Source: Pectinatus frisingensis (GTDB taxonomy: Bacteria; Bacillota; Negativicutes; Selenomonadales; Selenomonadaceae). From it: DNA of 64,000 nucleotides. Shown here one piece after another: positions 28,511 through 36,159 of this stretch (positions are counted from its first letter, which is position 1; every line of letters begins with the position of its first letter). The position numbers and the translations under genes are program-made. The DNA lies in contig NZ_WIQU01000014.1 of NCBI RefSeq assembly GCF_015732285.1, positions 1 through 64,000 on the forward strand. Reading direction: 5' to 3'. The notes under the pieces were generated by a model. The model saw only the letters and a program-made list of their open reading frames with translations, searched no databases and was not told the DNA's origin.

Positions 28511-28759
28511 TTAGAGAACTTTTATCGCGAACAATATAATAAGCGCAACAACCAGTGAAATAATAGGCATTGATTCAATAAGTCCGACGGAAATCAATGT
28601 ATTCATAAACAATGTACTCTTAGCTTCCGGCTGGCGGGAAATCCCTTCAACCATTTTACCAGTTACTAACCCATCACCTAAAGCAGCACCTAAAGCAGCT
28701 AATCCCAGCATGACACCGACTCCCACTAATGCTGCTGCTATTGCGATTGAACTTTCCAT
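28511..28759 (-). CDS. atpE: ATP synthase Fo c subunit, possible two-carboxylate ion site
   Basis: The 82-residue hairpin has the Gly-rich first helix, the polar loop RQPEA and the ion-binding carboxylate Glu62 in GLIESMP. Glu62 is followed by Ser63, as in sodium-binding rings. Asp29 lies at the position of the sodium-site Gln32 of Ilyobacter tartaricus, giving two acidic residues at the site. A Glu/Glu version is known from the sodium-driven Fusobacterium nucleatum ring. The Tyr70 and Thr67 equivalents are Ile67 and Met64, so proton or sodium coupling cannot be decided from sequence alone. Confidence 0.96.
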   Translation of the reverse strand: MESSIAIAAALVGVGVMLGLAALGAALGDGLVTGKMVEGISRQPEAKSTLFMNTLISVGLIESMPIISLVVALIILFAIKVL

Positions 28760-28827
28760 TAAAAAATCCTCCTTAAAAATGTAAAAAATTTATATTGTAT
28801 TTATGCCGTGCAAGATTTTCAGAGGCC

Positions 28828-29502
28828 TTATTCATCCTCATCTCTAATACTTTCGGCAAGATAAGAAGTAGACAGCATCGTGAATACAAATGCCTGAACC
28901 CCGCCGACAAACACACTGAATCCCAGCCATAATACACCGGGTATAACCTCAGCTATTATATTTGGAAGCAGGTGTGGTAAGATATGGATGAGCAGCTCAC
29001 CCGCAAAAATATTACCAAATAAACGAAAGGCAAGTGTTATCGGTTTGGCTACTTCTTCTATAAGCTTTATTACTACAAAAAAGGCAAATGGTTCAAAAAA
29101 ATGTTTTAAATATCTGGGTCCTTTATAATAAAAACCTAATACATGCAGCATCACAACTACCAATAACGCTAACCCCAGATTAGTATTAAGTGTATTTGTT
29201 GGTGATGCCATCCCCGGAATCAATCCCCACCAGTTGGAAATCAGCAAAAACAAAAACAATGAGATTAAAAACGGGGCAAATAAACTGCCACGCTTACCAA
29301 TACTGGCATCAATCTGATCGTTTAAACCAGTTATAACCATCTCAAAAATATTCTGCAGTCCGGTTGGAACCAATTTCATGTTGCGGGTAGCAACTATAGA
29401 AAAAATAAGAACTACAGCCATGACCATCCATGTCATTTCCAAAGTTTCCGCATTAAAGGATAACCCAAACAACATAAATTCATGAGCCGCGCTTTCAACC
29501 AT
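28828..29502 (-). CDS. atpB: ATP synthase Fo a subunit
   Basis: This 224-residue membrane stator subunit has five to six helices. The essential Arg lies in LAFRLFGNIFAGE, next to the c ring. The C-terminal helix has GGVQAFVFTMLSTSYL. It forms the two half-channels for the coupling ion. It is second in the operon, after the atpI-like gene. Confidence 0.96.
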   Translation of the reverse strand: MVESAAHEFMLFGLSFNAETLEMTWMVMAVVLIFSIVATRNMKLVPTGLQNIFEMVITGLNDQIDASIGKRGSLFAPFLISLFLFLLISNWWGLIPGMASPTNTLNTNLGLALLVVVMLHVLGFYYKGPRYLKHFFEPFAFFVVIKLIEEVAKPITLAFRLFGNIFAGELLIHILPHLLPNIIAEVIPGVLWLGFSVFVGGVQAFVFTMLSTSYLAESIRDEDE

Positions 29503-29647
29503 AAAACCACTCCCTACAATGGATTTTATCCAACAGCCATTTATGCTGCAATGATGTCTATCCGACTAAATAAACATCATGTCAATTTGGATAATGATTT
29601 AATTATATTTATAATCACTTTATAAATATAAAATGATATAAATCTAT

Positions 29648-30025
29648 TTAGACTTTCTTGTTATAAGAAAATATTATTATATTAATAAACACTATGATAT
29701 CCATGATAAAAAAGCCCATAACAACAGCCAAAAAGATCTTTATTGACAGCTTTACTGCCAACAAAAAAACTAACAGAAGCATTACGAACCGCATTATCGT
29801 TCCCAGCCATGCCTTCTGTTTCGCTTTATTTGGCAGATAAAGGATCGTTTTTTGCAACCGTACCGCCAGCATAAAAATATAGTACACCGCTGTCAGATAT
29901 CCGCCAATTACCGCCAAAAGCAAATAAAGCTGCGATTTCACATGCAATCCCAGGCCCAGTATCAATGTTATGACAGCAATCGTCCTTATAATTGTCCGGC
30001 CACGTGCAGCCATAAAATCCTGCAT
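29648..30025 (-). CDS. atpI: ATP synthase I-like membrane protein
   Basis: This protein of about 125 residues has four predicted membrane helices and the small-protein character of AtpI, which helps c-ring assembly. Position as first gene of the operon supports the call; sequence conservation in this family is low. The ATG at 30025 has AAAGG upstream, within the codons of an alternative ATG at 30043. A promoter lies at 30099-30071. Confidence 0.78.
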   Translation of the reverse strand: MQDFMAARGRTIIRTIAVITLILGLGLHVKSQLYLLLAVIGGYLTAVYYIFMLAVRLQKTILYLPNKAKQKAWLGTIMRFVMLLLVFLLAVKLSIKIFLAVVMGFFIMDIIVFINIIIFSYNKKV

Positions 30026-30070
30026 ACTATGTCTGCCTTTCATAAATGTACATAAAAACGAACTAATCTA

Positions 30071-30099
30071 AATATAGCATATTCTAAGCATTATCACAA
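30071..30099 (-). promoter_or_regulatory. ATP synthase operon promoter
   Basis: On the minus strand TTGTGA (30099-30094), a 17-nt spacer ending in TGC, and TATATT (30076-30071) form an extended -10 promoter. It lies about 45 nt before the first operon start. Confidence 0.5.
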
Positions 30100-30127
30100 G
30101 AACATTGTATACAAAGAAATATAGCCT

Positions 30128-31171
30128 TTACTTATGAGAAATAATTTCACGAACAGGAAACGGAATATTGATATTTTCCTGATGATAACGGCTGCTAATC
30201 GCCTTGATCAGTTCATGTTTTATCACGTACTGATTCAAAAAATTAGTAGATTTTACATATATATTAAATTTAATACTCGAATCGGCAAATTCAAAAAATC
30301 GCACCACCGGTTCAAATTCAACTTTTCCTTCTATCTTTATTAAAACAGACCGGGCAGCCTCCAAAGTTACTTTTTCCACAAAATCCAGATCACTGTCATA
30401 GCTTACTCCTATAGTAAGCCCAATAGAAATTTCTTTTGCTGGCATATTATAATTAATTATTGTAGAAGAAGCGATTTCTTTATTTGGGACAATAATAATG
30501 TTATTAGATGTTGACTGTATTTTAGTGAACCGCCATGTGATATCGACTACCTGTCCCTCACTGCCATTGCTCAATTTAACAAAATCATATATTTGCAGCT
30601 GCCGTGATAAAATTATGTGAATACCTGCAAAAATATTTGCCAAAGTATCCTGCAGTCCTAAAGCCACTGCCATACCGCCAACACCTAATGCCGTCAAAAA
30701 GGGAGTTACTGATATCCCCAAATACTGCAAAATTATCATTAATCCAGTTGCATATATTATGAAGGCAATTATATTACTGAGGAGTGATGCTGCCTGCACA
30801 TTTTCCTCAGAACGTTGAATATGCAGATCGATCATTCCTGATACGGTCCGTGAAATAACTCGCGTTACAGAAAATACAATGACAGCATATAAAAATGTGG
30901 AAAACAGCATACTGAGCGTCGGATCAATTCCTTTTATCGAGTGAATTGTCCAATAAAGTCCCACTCCCATACACCATGCCACTGGTAACCCTCGTACAGC
31001 ATTGGCGAAAACATATGGCCAGGTATGTTTTTCGATATGTTCATGTAATTTTTTATTTATAAATTTATTTATTAGCTTGCCAATAACAAAAGCTGCTATC
31101 AATATAAAAAAAGGAACAATAAGTAATTCTATCCAGTAATGCCAGTCACTAAAAGCTACTGCTATATCCAT
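30128..31171 (-). CDS. MscS-family mechanosensitive channel
   Basis: The 347-residue protein has three to four N-terminal helices, then the pore-lining TM3 (GVGGMAVALGLQDTLANIFAG). The MscS beta domain follows (DFVKLSNGSEGQVVDITWRFTKI) and then the alpha/beta vestibule. It releases solutes on hypo-osmotic shock. The gene appears monocistronic, upstream of the ATP synthase operon in the same direction. Confidence 0.92.
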   Translation of the reverse strand: MDIAVAFSDWHYWIELLIVPFFILIAAFVIGKLINKFINKKLHEHIEKHTWPYVFANAVRGLPVAWCMGVGLYWTIHSIKGIDPTLSMLFSTFLYAVIVFSVTRVISRTVSGMIDLHIQRSEENVQAASLLSNIIAFIIYATGLMIILQYLGISVTPFLTALGVGGMAVALGLQDTLANIFAGIHIILSRQLQIYDFVKLSNGSEGQVVDITWRFTKIQSTSNNIIIVPNKEIASSTIINYNMPAKEISIGLTIGVSYDSDLDFVEKVTLEAARSVLIKIEGKVEFEPVVRFFEFADSSIKFNIYVKSTNFLNQYVIKHELIKAISSRYHQENINIPFPVREIISHK

Positions 31172-31490
31172 AGGCCGCCTCTCTCAACAATTAATTATAG
31201 TTATAAGTATACAGTACTAATATTGGTTTTATCAAATTTTATTTCAATCCCTATTTCATCTATTCTACTTACCAATCATTTCGATTCAGCCCCACCATAT
31301 TCAAGCTCGACTAATGTTGATTCTTTCGTAGGTCCAGCATAATATAAGCTTTGAATCTGCCTTAAGCCTTTAAATTAGTATCAGCATAAAATTAATTATT
31401 TTCTCCTGCCTAATATTTAAAGTAATAATAATTTATTTTTCTATATTTTTGCCATCGATATTACCTATTAATTTTAATAAGCTTCAAAAA
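31172..31490. other. AT-rich intergenic region
   Basis: The region separates the MscS gene start from the terminator of the soluble chemoreceptor-like gene. It should contain the MscS promoter. No reading frame with a plausible start and no known RNA motif was recognised. Confidence 0.5.
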
Positions 31491-31512
31491 AGGACACTCA
31501 AAAGAGTGTCCT
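31491..31512 (-). terminator. Intrinsic terminator of the soluble chemoreceptor-like gene
   Basis: AGGACACTC-AAAA-GAGTGTCCT is a perfect 9-bp hairpin. It is followed on the minus strand by TTTTTTGAAG and lies 24 nt after the stop codon. Confidence 0.88.
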
Positions 31513-31536
31513 CAGCTATGGCATAAACTACAAGTA

Positions 31537-32361
31537 TTATATAATTTTAGCAATACTTTCTATGTCTACAATCGATTTAGAAAGTTCTTCCATAGTTCTA
31601 GAAATTTCACTGGTCGCTGCAGCCTGGTTTTCCGATAGAAGCCTGTTGGATTTAACTGCATCATCCAATTTTTTCATATCGCTTCGAATTGTATTTAAAA
31701 TTTTATCTATTTCCTGCACAGAATCCTTGCTGTCACTCGCCATTTTGCGGATTTCTTCAGCTACTACTGAAAAACCCCGACCATGCTCACCAGCTCTGGC
31801 AGCTTCTATTGCCGCATTCAATCCCAATAAATTTGAATTTGCTGCTACATTGTCAACAAAATCAAGAATTTTATCCGTCTTTTCTATTTCTTGGTCTATC
31901 ATTATTCCTATTGAATTTATTAATTTCAAACCACTGGACAAATTTTCAGCAGTCGATGCCAATTCTTGCGCCGTGCCGGTTATTTCCTCCGAAGTTGCCG
32001 CGATAGTTTCCGATATATCCATTAATTTTTGCTGATTTTCCAAACTTATCCCTGTAGCAACACCACCGACTAGTTTACCCTCAGTATCGAATACAGGGAA
32101 TGCTATTGCCCTTATAGGTACGCCGTAAGCATCTTTTGGCAATGTTTTCATTACATGTTTCCCTTTTGCAACGCATTCACCTAAAGAGCCACCCTCGGCA
32201 ACGCCTGTTCCCTCATTAACCTTCATGTCAAAAGATTTAGCTGATACAAATTTAGTTATAATACCATTTGAATCACAAATCATAACACAACAATCCAGCG
32301 GAATAAGTTTGCTTATAAATTCTGCTGACTTAATGAGTGCTTCATAATCAGATATTTCCAT
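31537..32361 (-). CDS. Soluble chemoreceptor-like signalling protein
   Basis: This 274-residue cytoplasmic protein has no membrane helix. The N-terminal domain of about 110 residues is PAS/GAF-like ([13 protein letters not shown], then [11 protein letters not shown]) with two adjacent Cys residues in PLDCCVMI. The C-terminal half has a shortened methyl-accepting signalling hairpin with [20 protein letters not shown] at the tip. It may sense a cytosolic ligand or redox state and feed into CheA/CheW. The compact coiled coil is much shorter than in the transmembrane receptor at 12050. Confidence 0.85.
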   Translation of the reverse strand: MEISDYEALIKSAEFISKLIPLDCCVMICDSNGIITKFVSAKSFDMKVNEGTGVAEGGSLGECVAKGKHVMKTLPKDAYGVPIRAIAFPVFDTEGKLVGGVATGISLENQQKLMDISETIAATSEEITGTAQELASTAENLSSGLKLINSIGIMIDQEIEKTDKILDFVDNVAANSNLLGLNAAIEAARAGEHGRGFSVVAEEIRKMASDSKDSVQEIDKILNTIRSDMKKLDDAVKSNRLLSENQAAATSEISRTMEELSKSIVDIESIAKII

Positions 32362-32518
32362 AACATTCCCCTCCTCAACAATTCTATAATACAGGTTTAA
32401 TTGTATATGGGAATATTATACTACATAGTGAATATTTACAACAATACTATATATAATATCGTCGAATATATATGAAAAATTCAGTAAAAACACATTTATT
32501 TCTCAATAATCTTACTGT

Positions 32519-32706
32519 TCATCTGCCTTCATGTCTGTGGATATACATAATAAACTGCTCCAATGCTGCAGACGGTGTCACTGTTTTAGAATGCACAAAT
32601 ATATCCGCATCGTACTAAATTTATCAGAAAGGAACAAATAGGGCTGGATATCAATACGCAATATACCGTTTTCTTTGCCTTCCTTTAGAAAAGCGAAGAA
32701 CTGCAT
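32519..32706 (-). pseudogene. Remnant of a regulator C-terminal domain (TetR-like)
   Basis: A short minus-strand frame (MQFFAFLKEGKENGILRIDI… ending at about 32578) resembles the C-terminal region of TetR regulators (…EGxxxGxxRxDIxP). In a neighbouring frame the sequence continues as protein-like (VTPSAALEQFIMYIHRHEGR) up to a stop at 32519. This suggests a frameshifted, N-terminally truncated relic. Family assignment is tentative. Confidence 0.33.
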
Positions 32707-32741
32707 AATGGTTGTAGGTTACACTTTTTGCTATAAGATCA

Positions 32742-32770
32742 TTGACATTATAGTTTTTAGAAATTATAAT
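32742..32770 (+). promoter_or_regulatory. Consensus sigma-A promoter of the amino acid ABC operon leader
   Basis: TTGACA (32742-32747) and TATAAT (32765-32770) are exactly 17 nt apart. The start would be at about 32777, 30 nt before a terminator hairpin. Confidence 0.8.
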
Positions 32771-32806
32771 TGGAATAATATATTTAAGGCTAATCAGAAA
32801 ACTGAA

Positions 32807-32851
32807 GGCTAGGAAATTCTTATAATGAATTTCCTGGCCTTTTATTTTTTT
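32807..32851 (+). terminator. Leader terminator / attenuator before the amino acid ABC operon
   Basis: GGCTAGGAAATTC pairs with GAATTTCCTGGCC (13 bp with one wobble) around a 7-nt loop. A T-rich tract follows (TTTTATTTTTTT). No gene ends upstream on this strand, so the hairpin most likely ends a short leader transcript of about 75 nt. An AAGGCTA direct repeat overlaps its 5' side. Confidence 0.75.
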
Positions 32852-32924
32852 CTAAATGACATAATGCAGCCATTATAGCTTATGGTTACTTAATATAAAA
32901 ATAAAATAGTAAAGAAGGATTATC

Positions 32925-33752
32925 ATGCAGAAAAACATTTTGAAGCTTTTAGTGATTTTTATAATAGGGGTAGGATTGCTGACAGGCTGTGGCAAAGATA
33001 ATACCAATTCAAGCAGTGCGAATAAAACAGAAACAGCTCAAACCAACAGTGTTTATAGTAAAATAAAAGCTTCAGGAGAAATAAAAATAGGGACAGAAGG
33101 AACATATGCACCATATACATATCATGATGAATCAGGAGAATTAGTCGGATATGATGTTGAAGTTGCCAAGCTGATTGCGCAAAAATTGGGAGTAAAACCA
33201 GTTTTTGTGGAAACTAAGTGGGATTCCATGATTGCTGGTCTTGATGCAGATAGATTTGATATTATTGTAAACGAAGTCGGAGCTACTGACGAACGCAAAC
33301 AAAAATACGATTTTTCTGAACCATATATTTATGAGCATGGTGTGCTTCTCACAAGCAAAGCAAACCAGGATATTAAAAAATTTGAAGATATAAAAGGTAA
33401 AAATGCGGCGCAAAGTCTAACCAGTAACTGGGGGGCAGACGCAGAAAAATATGGAGCAGTTTTGGTAGGCGTAGATGGATTTGAACAGGCGGTAGAATTG
33501 ATTCAGTCAGGACGTGCTGATGCTACTATAAATGGTGAGATTGCTTATTTGGACTATATTAAGAAAAAACCTGATGCTGATTTGAAGATTGTAGCAACTA
33601 CTAAAGATTCATTGGCAAATTCTATTCCTGTAAAAAAAGGCAATGAAGACCTGATTAAGGTTATTAACCAAGCTATAGAAGAATTAAAGGCCGATGGCAG
33701 TTTGGCACAATTATCTATCAAATACTTTGGTAAAGACATATCTAAGGAATAA
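32925..33752 (+). CDS. Polar amino acid ABC transporter substrate-binding lipoprotein
   Basis: This 275-residue family 3 solute-binding protein has a lipoprotein signal with lipobox LTGC (Cys22). The mature domain carries the expected GTEGTYAPYTYHD, LVGYDVEVAKLIAQ and FDIIVNEVGATDERK motifs. The combination resembles cystine or general polar amino acid binders (TcyA/FliY type). AAGAAGGA precedes the ATG. It is the first gene of a complete importer operon (binding protein, permease, ATPase) and lies behind an attenuator-like hairpin. Confidence 0.92.
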   Translation: MQKNILKLLVIFIIGVGLLTGCGKDNTNSSSANKTETAQTNSVYSKIKASGEIKIGTEGTYAPYTYHDESGELVGYDVEVAKLIAQKLGVKPVFVETKWDSMIAGLDADRFDIIVNEVGATDERKQKYDFSEPYIYEHGVLLTSKANQDIKKFEDIKGKNAAQSLTSNWGADAEKYGAVLVGVDGFEQAVELIQSGRADATINGEIAYLDYIKKKPDADLKIVATTKDSLANSIPVKKGNEDLIKVINQAIEELKADGSLAQLSIKYFGKDISKE

Positions 33753-33763
33753 TCAGGTGTTTT

Positions 33764-34426
33764 ATGAATACTTCAATTATAAGTTTATTAATTAATTCTT
33801 TCTGGCAAATATTGGTGCCGGGGCTTGAAATTACAATACCATTGACGCTTATTTCTTTTTTCCTTGGAATAATTATAGCCATTTTTGTGGCCTTGATTCA
33901 AATCGCTGATATTTCGGTGGCAAAACATATAGCTAGATTTTATATATGGATATTCCGAGGGACACCGCTTCTTGTACAACTGTATATTATATTTTATGGT
34001 CTTCCGTCACTGGGAGTACAATTAGCCGCTATTCCATCAGCAATTATTGCATTTTCATTGAATGTCGGAGCCTATACCTCTGAAACACTCAGAGCAGCAA
34101 TACTTTCTGTGCCAAAGGGTCAATTAGAGGCAGGTTACTGTGCGGGGCTTACTTTTATACAAACAATGCACAGAATAATTTTGCCGCAAGCTTTTAAGGT
34201 TGCCTTTCCGCCATTATTTAATTCGTTTATCAGTTTAGTAAAAGATACATCTTTGGCCGCTAACATAACAGTACTGGAAATGTTTATGGCTACACAAAGG
34301 ATAGCGGCTAGGACATATGAACCATTTGCTTTATATTGTGAGGTTGGCGCTATTTATTTATTATTCTGCACAGTCTTGACTAAAGTGCAAATTTACGGTG
34401 AAAGAAAATTAAACAATGAGTGGTAA
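33764..34426 (+). CDS. Polar amino acid ABC transporter permease
   Basis: This 220-residue His/Glu/Gln/Arg-family permease has about five membrane helices. It has the FRGTPLLVQLYIIFYGLP segment and the EAA-type loop (EAGYCAGLTFIQTMHRIILP) that docks on the ATPase. It lies 11 nt after the binding protein. One permease gene is present, so the channel is probably a homodimer. Confidence 0.92.
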   Translation: MNTSIISLLINSFWQILVPGLEITIPLTLISFFLGIIIAIFVALIQIADISVAKHIARFYIWIFRGTPLLVQLYIIFYGLPSLGVQLAAIPSAIIAFSLNVGAYTSETLRAAILSVPKGQLEAGYCAGLTFIQTMHRIILPQAFKVAFPPLFNSFISLVKDTSLAANITVLEMFMATQRIAARTYEPFALYCEVGAIYLLFCTVLTKVQIYGERKLNNEW

Positions 34427-35165
34427 TATGATATTAAAACTGGAAAATGTGCATAAAAAATTTGGCAATACAGAAATTTTAAAAGGAGTTGGGTTAGAGG
34501 TCAATAAAGGTGATGTAGTCACTATTTTAGGCCCCAGCGGTTCCGGTAAAACAACACTATTGCGTATTGCTAATTTTTTAGAAAAGGCCGATCAGGGGAC
34601 GCTGCAATTTGATGATTTGCATTTGCAGTTGGGGCAGGTCAGTAAAAAACAAATGCGCTCTGTTAGAATGCGCACGGGGTTTGTTTTTCAAAACTATAAT
34701 TTGTTTTCTAATAAAACAGCCTTAGAAAATGTAATTGAGGGACTGATAACTGCCCGTAATATTCCTGTTAAAGAGGCCGAAATTATTGGTAAAACTGTTT
34801 TGGAGAAGGTTGGGCTGGCAAGTCGTTATGATTTTTATCCAAGTCAACTATCAGGAGGGCAACAACAGCGTGTTGGCATTGCCAGAGCCATGGCTACTGA
34901 ACCGGAAGTTATTTTTCTTGACGAACCTACATCAGCACTTGATCCGGAGCTGATTGGTGAAGTGCTGAATGTCATAAAAAAACTGGCGATAGAAGGCACT
35001 ACGATGGTGATTGTGACACATGAAATTAATTTTGCTGAATTAGTTTCAAATAAAGTTTATTTTATAGAAAATGGTGTAGTTTTGGAAACGGGAACTCCGC
35101 AAGATATTTTCTACAATCCAAAAGAAAAGCGGACACAGCAATTTTTGCAACGAATCAGGAGATAA
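34416..35165 (+). CDS. Polar amino acid ABC transporter ATP-binding protein
   Basis: This protein of 245-249 residues has Walker A GPSGSGKTT, the Q-loop in VFQNYNLF, signature LSGGQQQRV, Walker B VIFLDEPTSALD and the H-loop His in VTHE. It powers import with the preceding two gene products. The frame overlaps the permease end. Met5 (at 34428) gives the usual family N terminus (MILKLENVHKKFG), so either start is possible. Confidence 0.94.
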   Translation: MSGNMILKLENVHKKFGNTEILKGVGLEVNKGDVVTILGPSGSGKTTLLRIANFLEKADQGTLQFDDLHLQLGQVSKKQMRSVRMRTGFVFQNYNLFSNKTALENVIEGLITARNIPVKEAEIIGKTVLEKVGLASRYDFYPSQLSGGQQQRVGIARAMATEPEVIFLDEPTSALDPELIGEVLNVIKKLAIEGTTMVIVTHEINFAELVSNKVYFIENGVVLETGTPQDIFYNPKEKRTQQFLQRIRR

Positions 35166-35217
35166 TCATTTTAATTTGTAATCAAATAAAAACACCAACC
35201 TTTGCGAAATAGTGTAC

Positions 35218-35270
35218 TGACACCCATAAGTTAGACCGAGGAATCTAGCTTATGGGGGTCAGCTTTTTAT
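35218..35270 (+). terminator. Hairpin derived from IS3-type ends, terminator of the ABC operon
   Basis: TGACACCCATAAGTTAGA and TCTAGCTTATGGGGGTCA form an 18-bp stem with two mismatches. GCTTTTTAT follows. The arm sequence resembles the terminal repeats of IS150/IS3-family elements (TGACCCC…AGTTAGAC). Here it is placed to end the ABC operon transcript. Confidence 0.55.
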
Positions 35271-35556
35271 AGCAAAATATAGTTTTGAATTCAAGATGAA
35301 AGTTGTCAACGAGTATTAGCAAGGGAAATCAGGCTATGTACTATTATCAAAGAAGTGTACTATTCCCAACGAAACAGCCATCAAAGAATATAAAGGGGAT
35401 TTTTCTATAAGCACTAAAGAAAATAACCGGACAGTTCCTGTTAATATTTCTGGTAATGAGTTGTTAAAACTGCTGTCTGCTGCTGCAAAAGCCACCATCC
35501 ATTATGGTAATTTTCTTTATAATCCAAAGTACAGCATCAACTTGATATTTAAATGA
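35269..35556 (+). pseudogene. IS3-family transposase OrfA remnant
   Basis: The frame AKYSFEFKMKVVNEY, stop, QGKSGYVLLSKK… matches the N terminus of IS3-family OrfA helix-turn-helix proteins. It has an in-frame TAG at 35317, and ATA where the start codon would be. After about 25 more codons the similarity ends. The frame stays open to 35556 with sequence I cannot assign (ENNRTVPVNISGNELLKLL…). This is a decayed, truncated element. Confidence 0.6.
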
Positions 35557-35572
35557 AATGCTGATAACCTTA

Positions 35573-35977
35573 TTATTTCATTTTATATCTTTTTAATCGT
35601 TGTGAAAGTGTTCCGGTATGTATTTCAAACAAATGATTATCAAAATCGTAAAAGTATAATGATTTCCCTTCACCGTATATGCGTGGACGTGATGGTTTAA
35701 ATTCCACTCCCAATTGTCGAATCCGTGATTCATATATTTCAAATTCAGTCTCCGGTATTTTAAATGCAATATGGTTATAAGTTCGTGTTAAAAGTGATTT
35801 CCCTTCCATAATCGCGATCCATTGCCCGCCGATTACGAAAAATTTCTCTTTTGATATCGAAAATGTATTATCCCCACTGGAATAAACTTCTTCTGCATTA
35901 AATATTTGGTTAAAAAATTTGGTTGCAAGTATAAGGTCTTTGACAATAAAAGTTATATGACTGATACCCTCTATCAC
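35573..35977 (-). CDS. fosX: FosX-type fosfomycin epoxide hydrolase
   Basis: This 134-residue vicinal-oxygen-chelate protein is close in sequence to Listeria FosX. With the GTG start at 35977 the key residues fall at the same numbers: metal ligands His7, His69 and Glu118, and the catalytic base Glu44. GGAG lies 8 nt before that GTG, whereas an upstream ATG at 35992 lies before the site. The enzyme opens the epoxide of fosfomycin with water. It would give intrinsic low- or high-level resistance depending on expression. It lies next to an insertion sequence remnant. Confidence 0.88.
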   Translation of the reverse strand: MIEGISHITFIVKDLILATKFFNQIFNAEEVYSSGDNTFSISKEKFFVIGGQWIAIMEGKSLLTRTYNHIAFKIPETEFEIYESRIRQLGVEFKPSRPRIYGEGKSLYFYDFDNHLFEIHTGTLSQRLKRYKMK

Positions 35978-36159
35978 ATGACCATCTCCCATTAAATCAC
36001 ATTATTTAAACTTTTTAAAGCGAAAGAAATATATTCATATTCTGTAAATTGAATCATCACATCGGGCACTTTGTAAATAAACCTGACATTCTTATCACTG
36101 CCCGCGCAACAATCTTCAAAATAAACTTAAAATCATATTCCTATAAATAAGAATGACAC

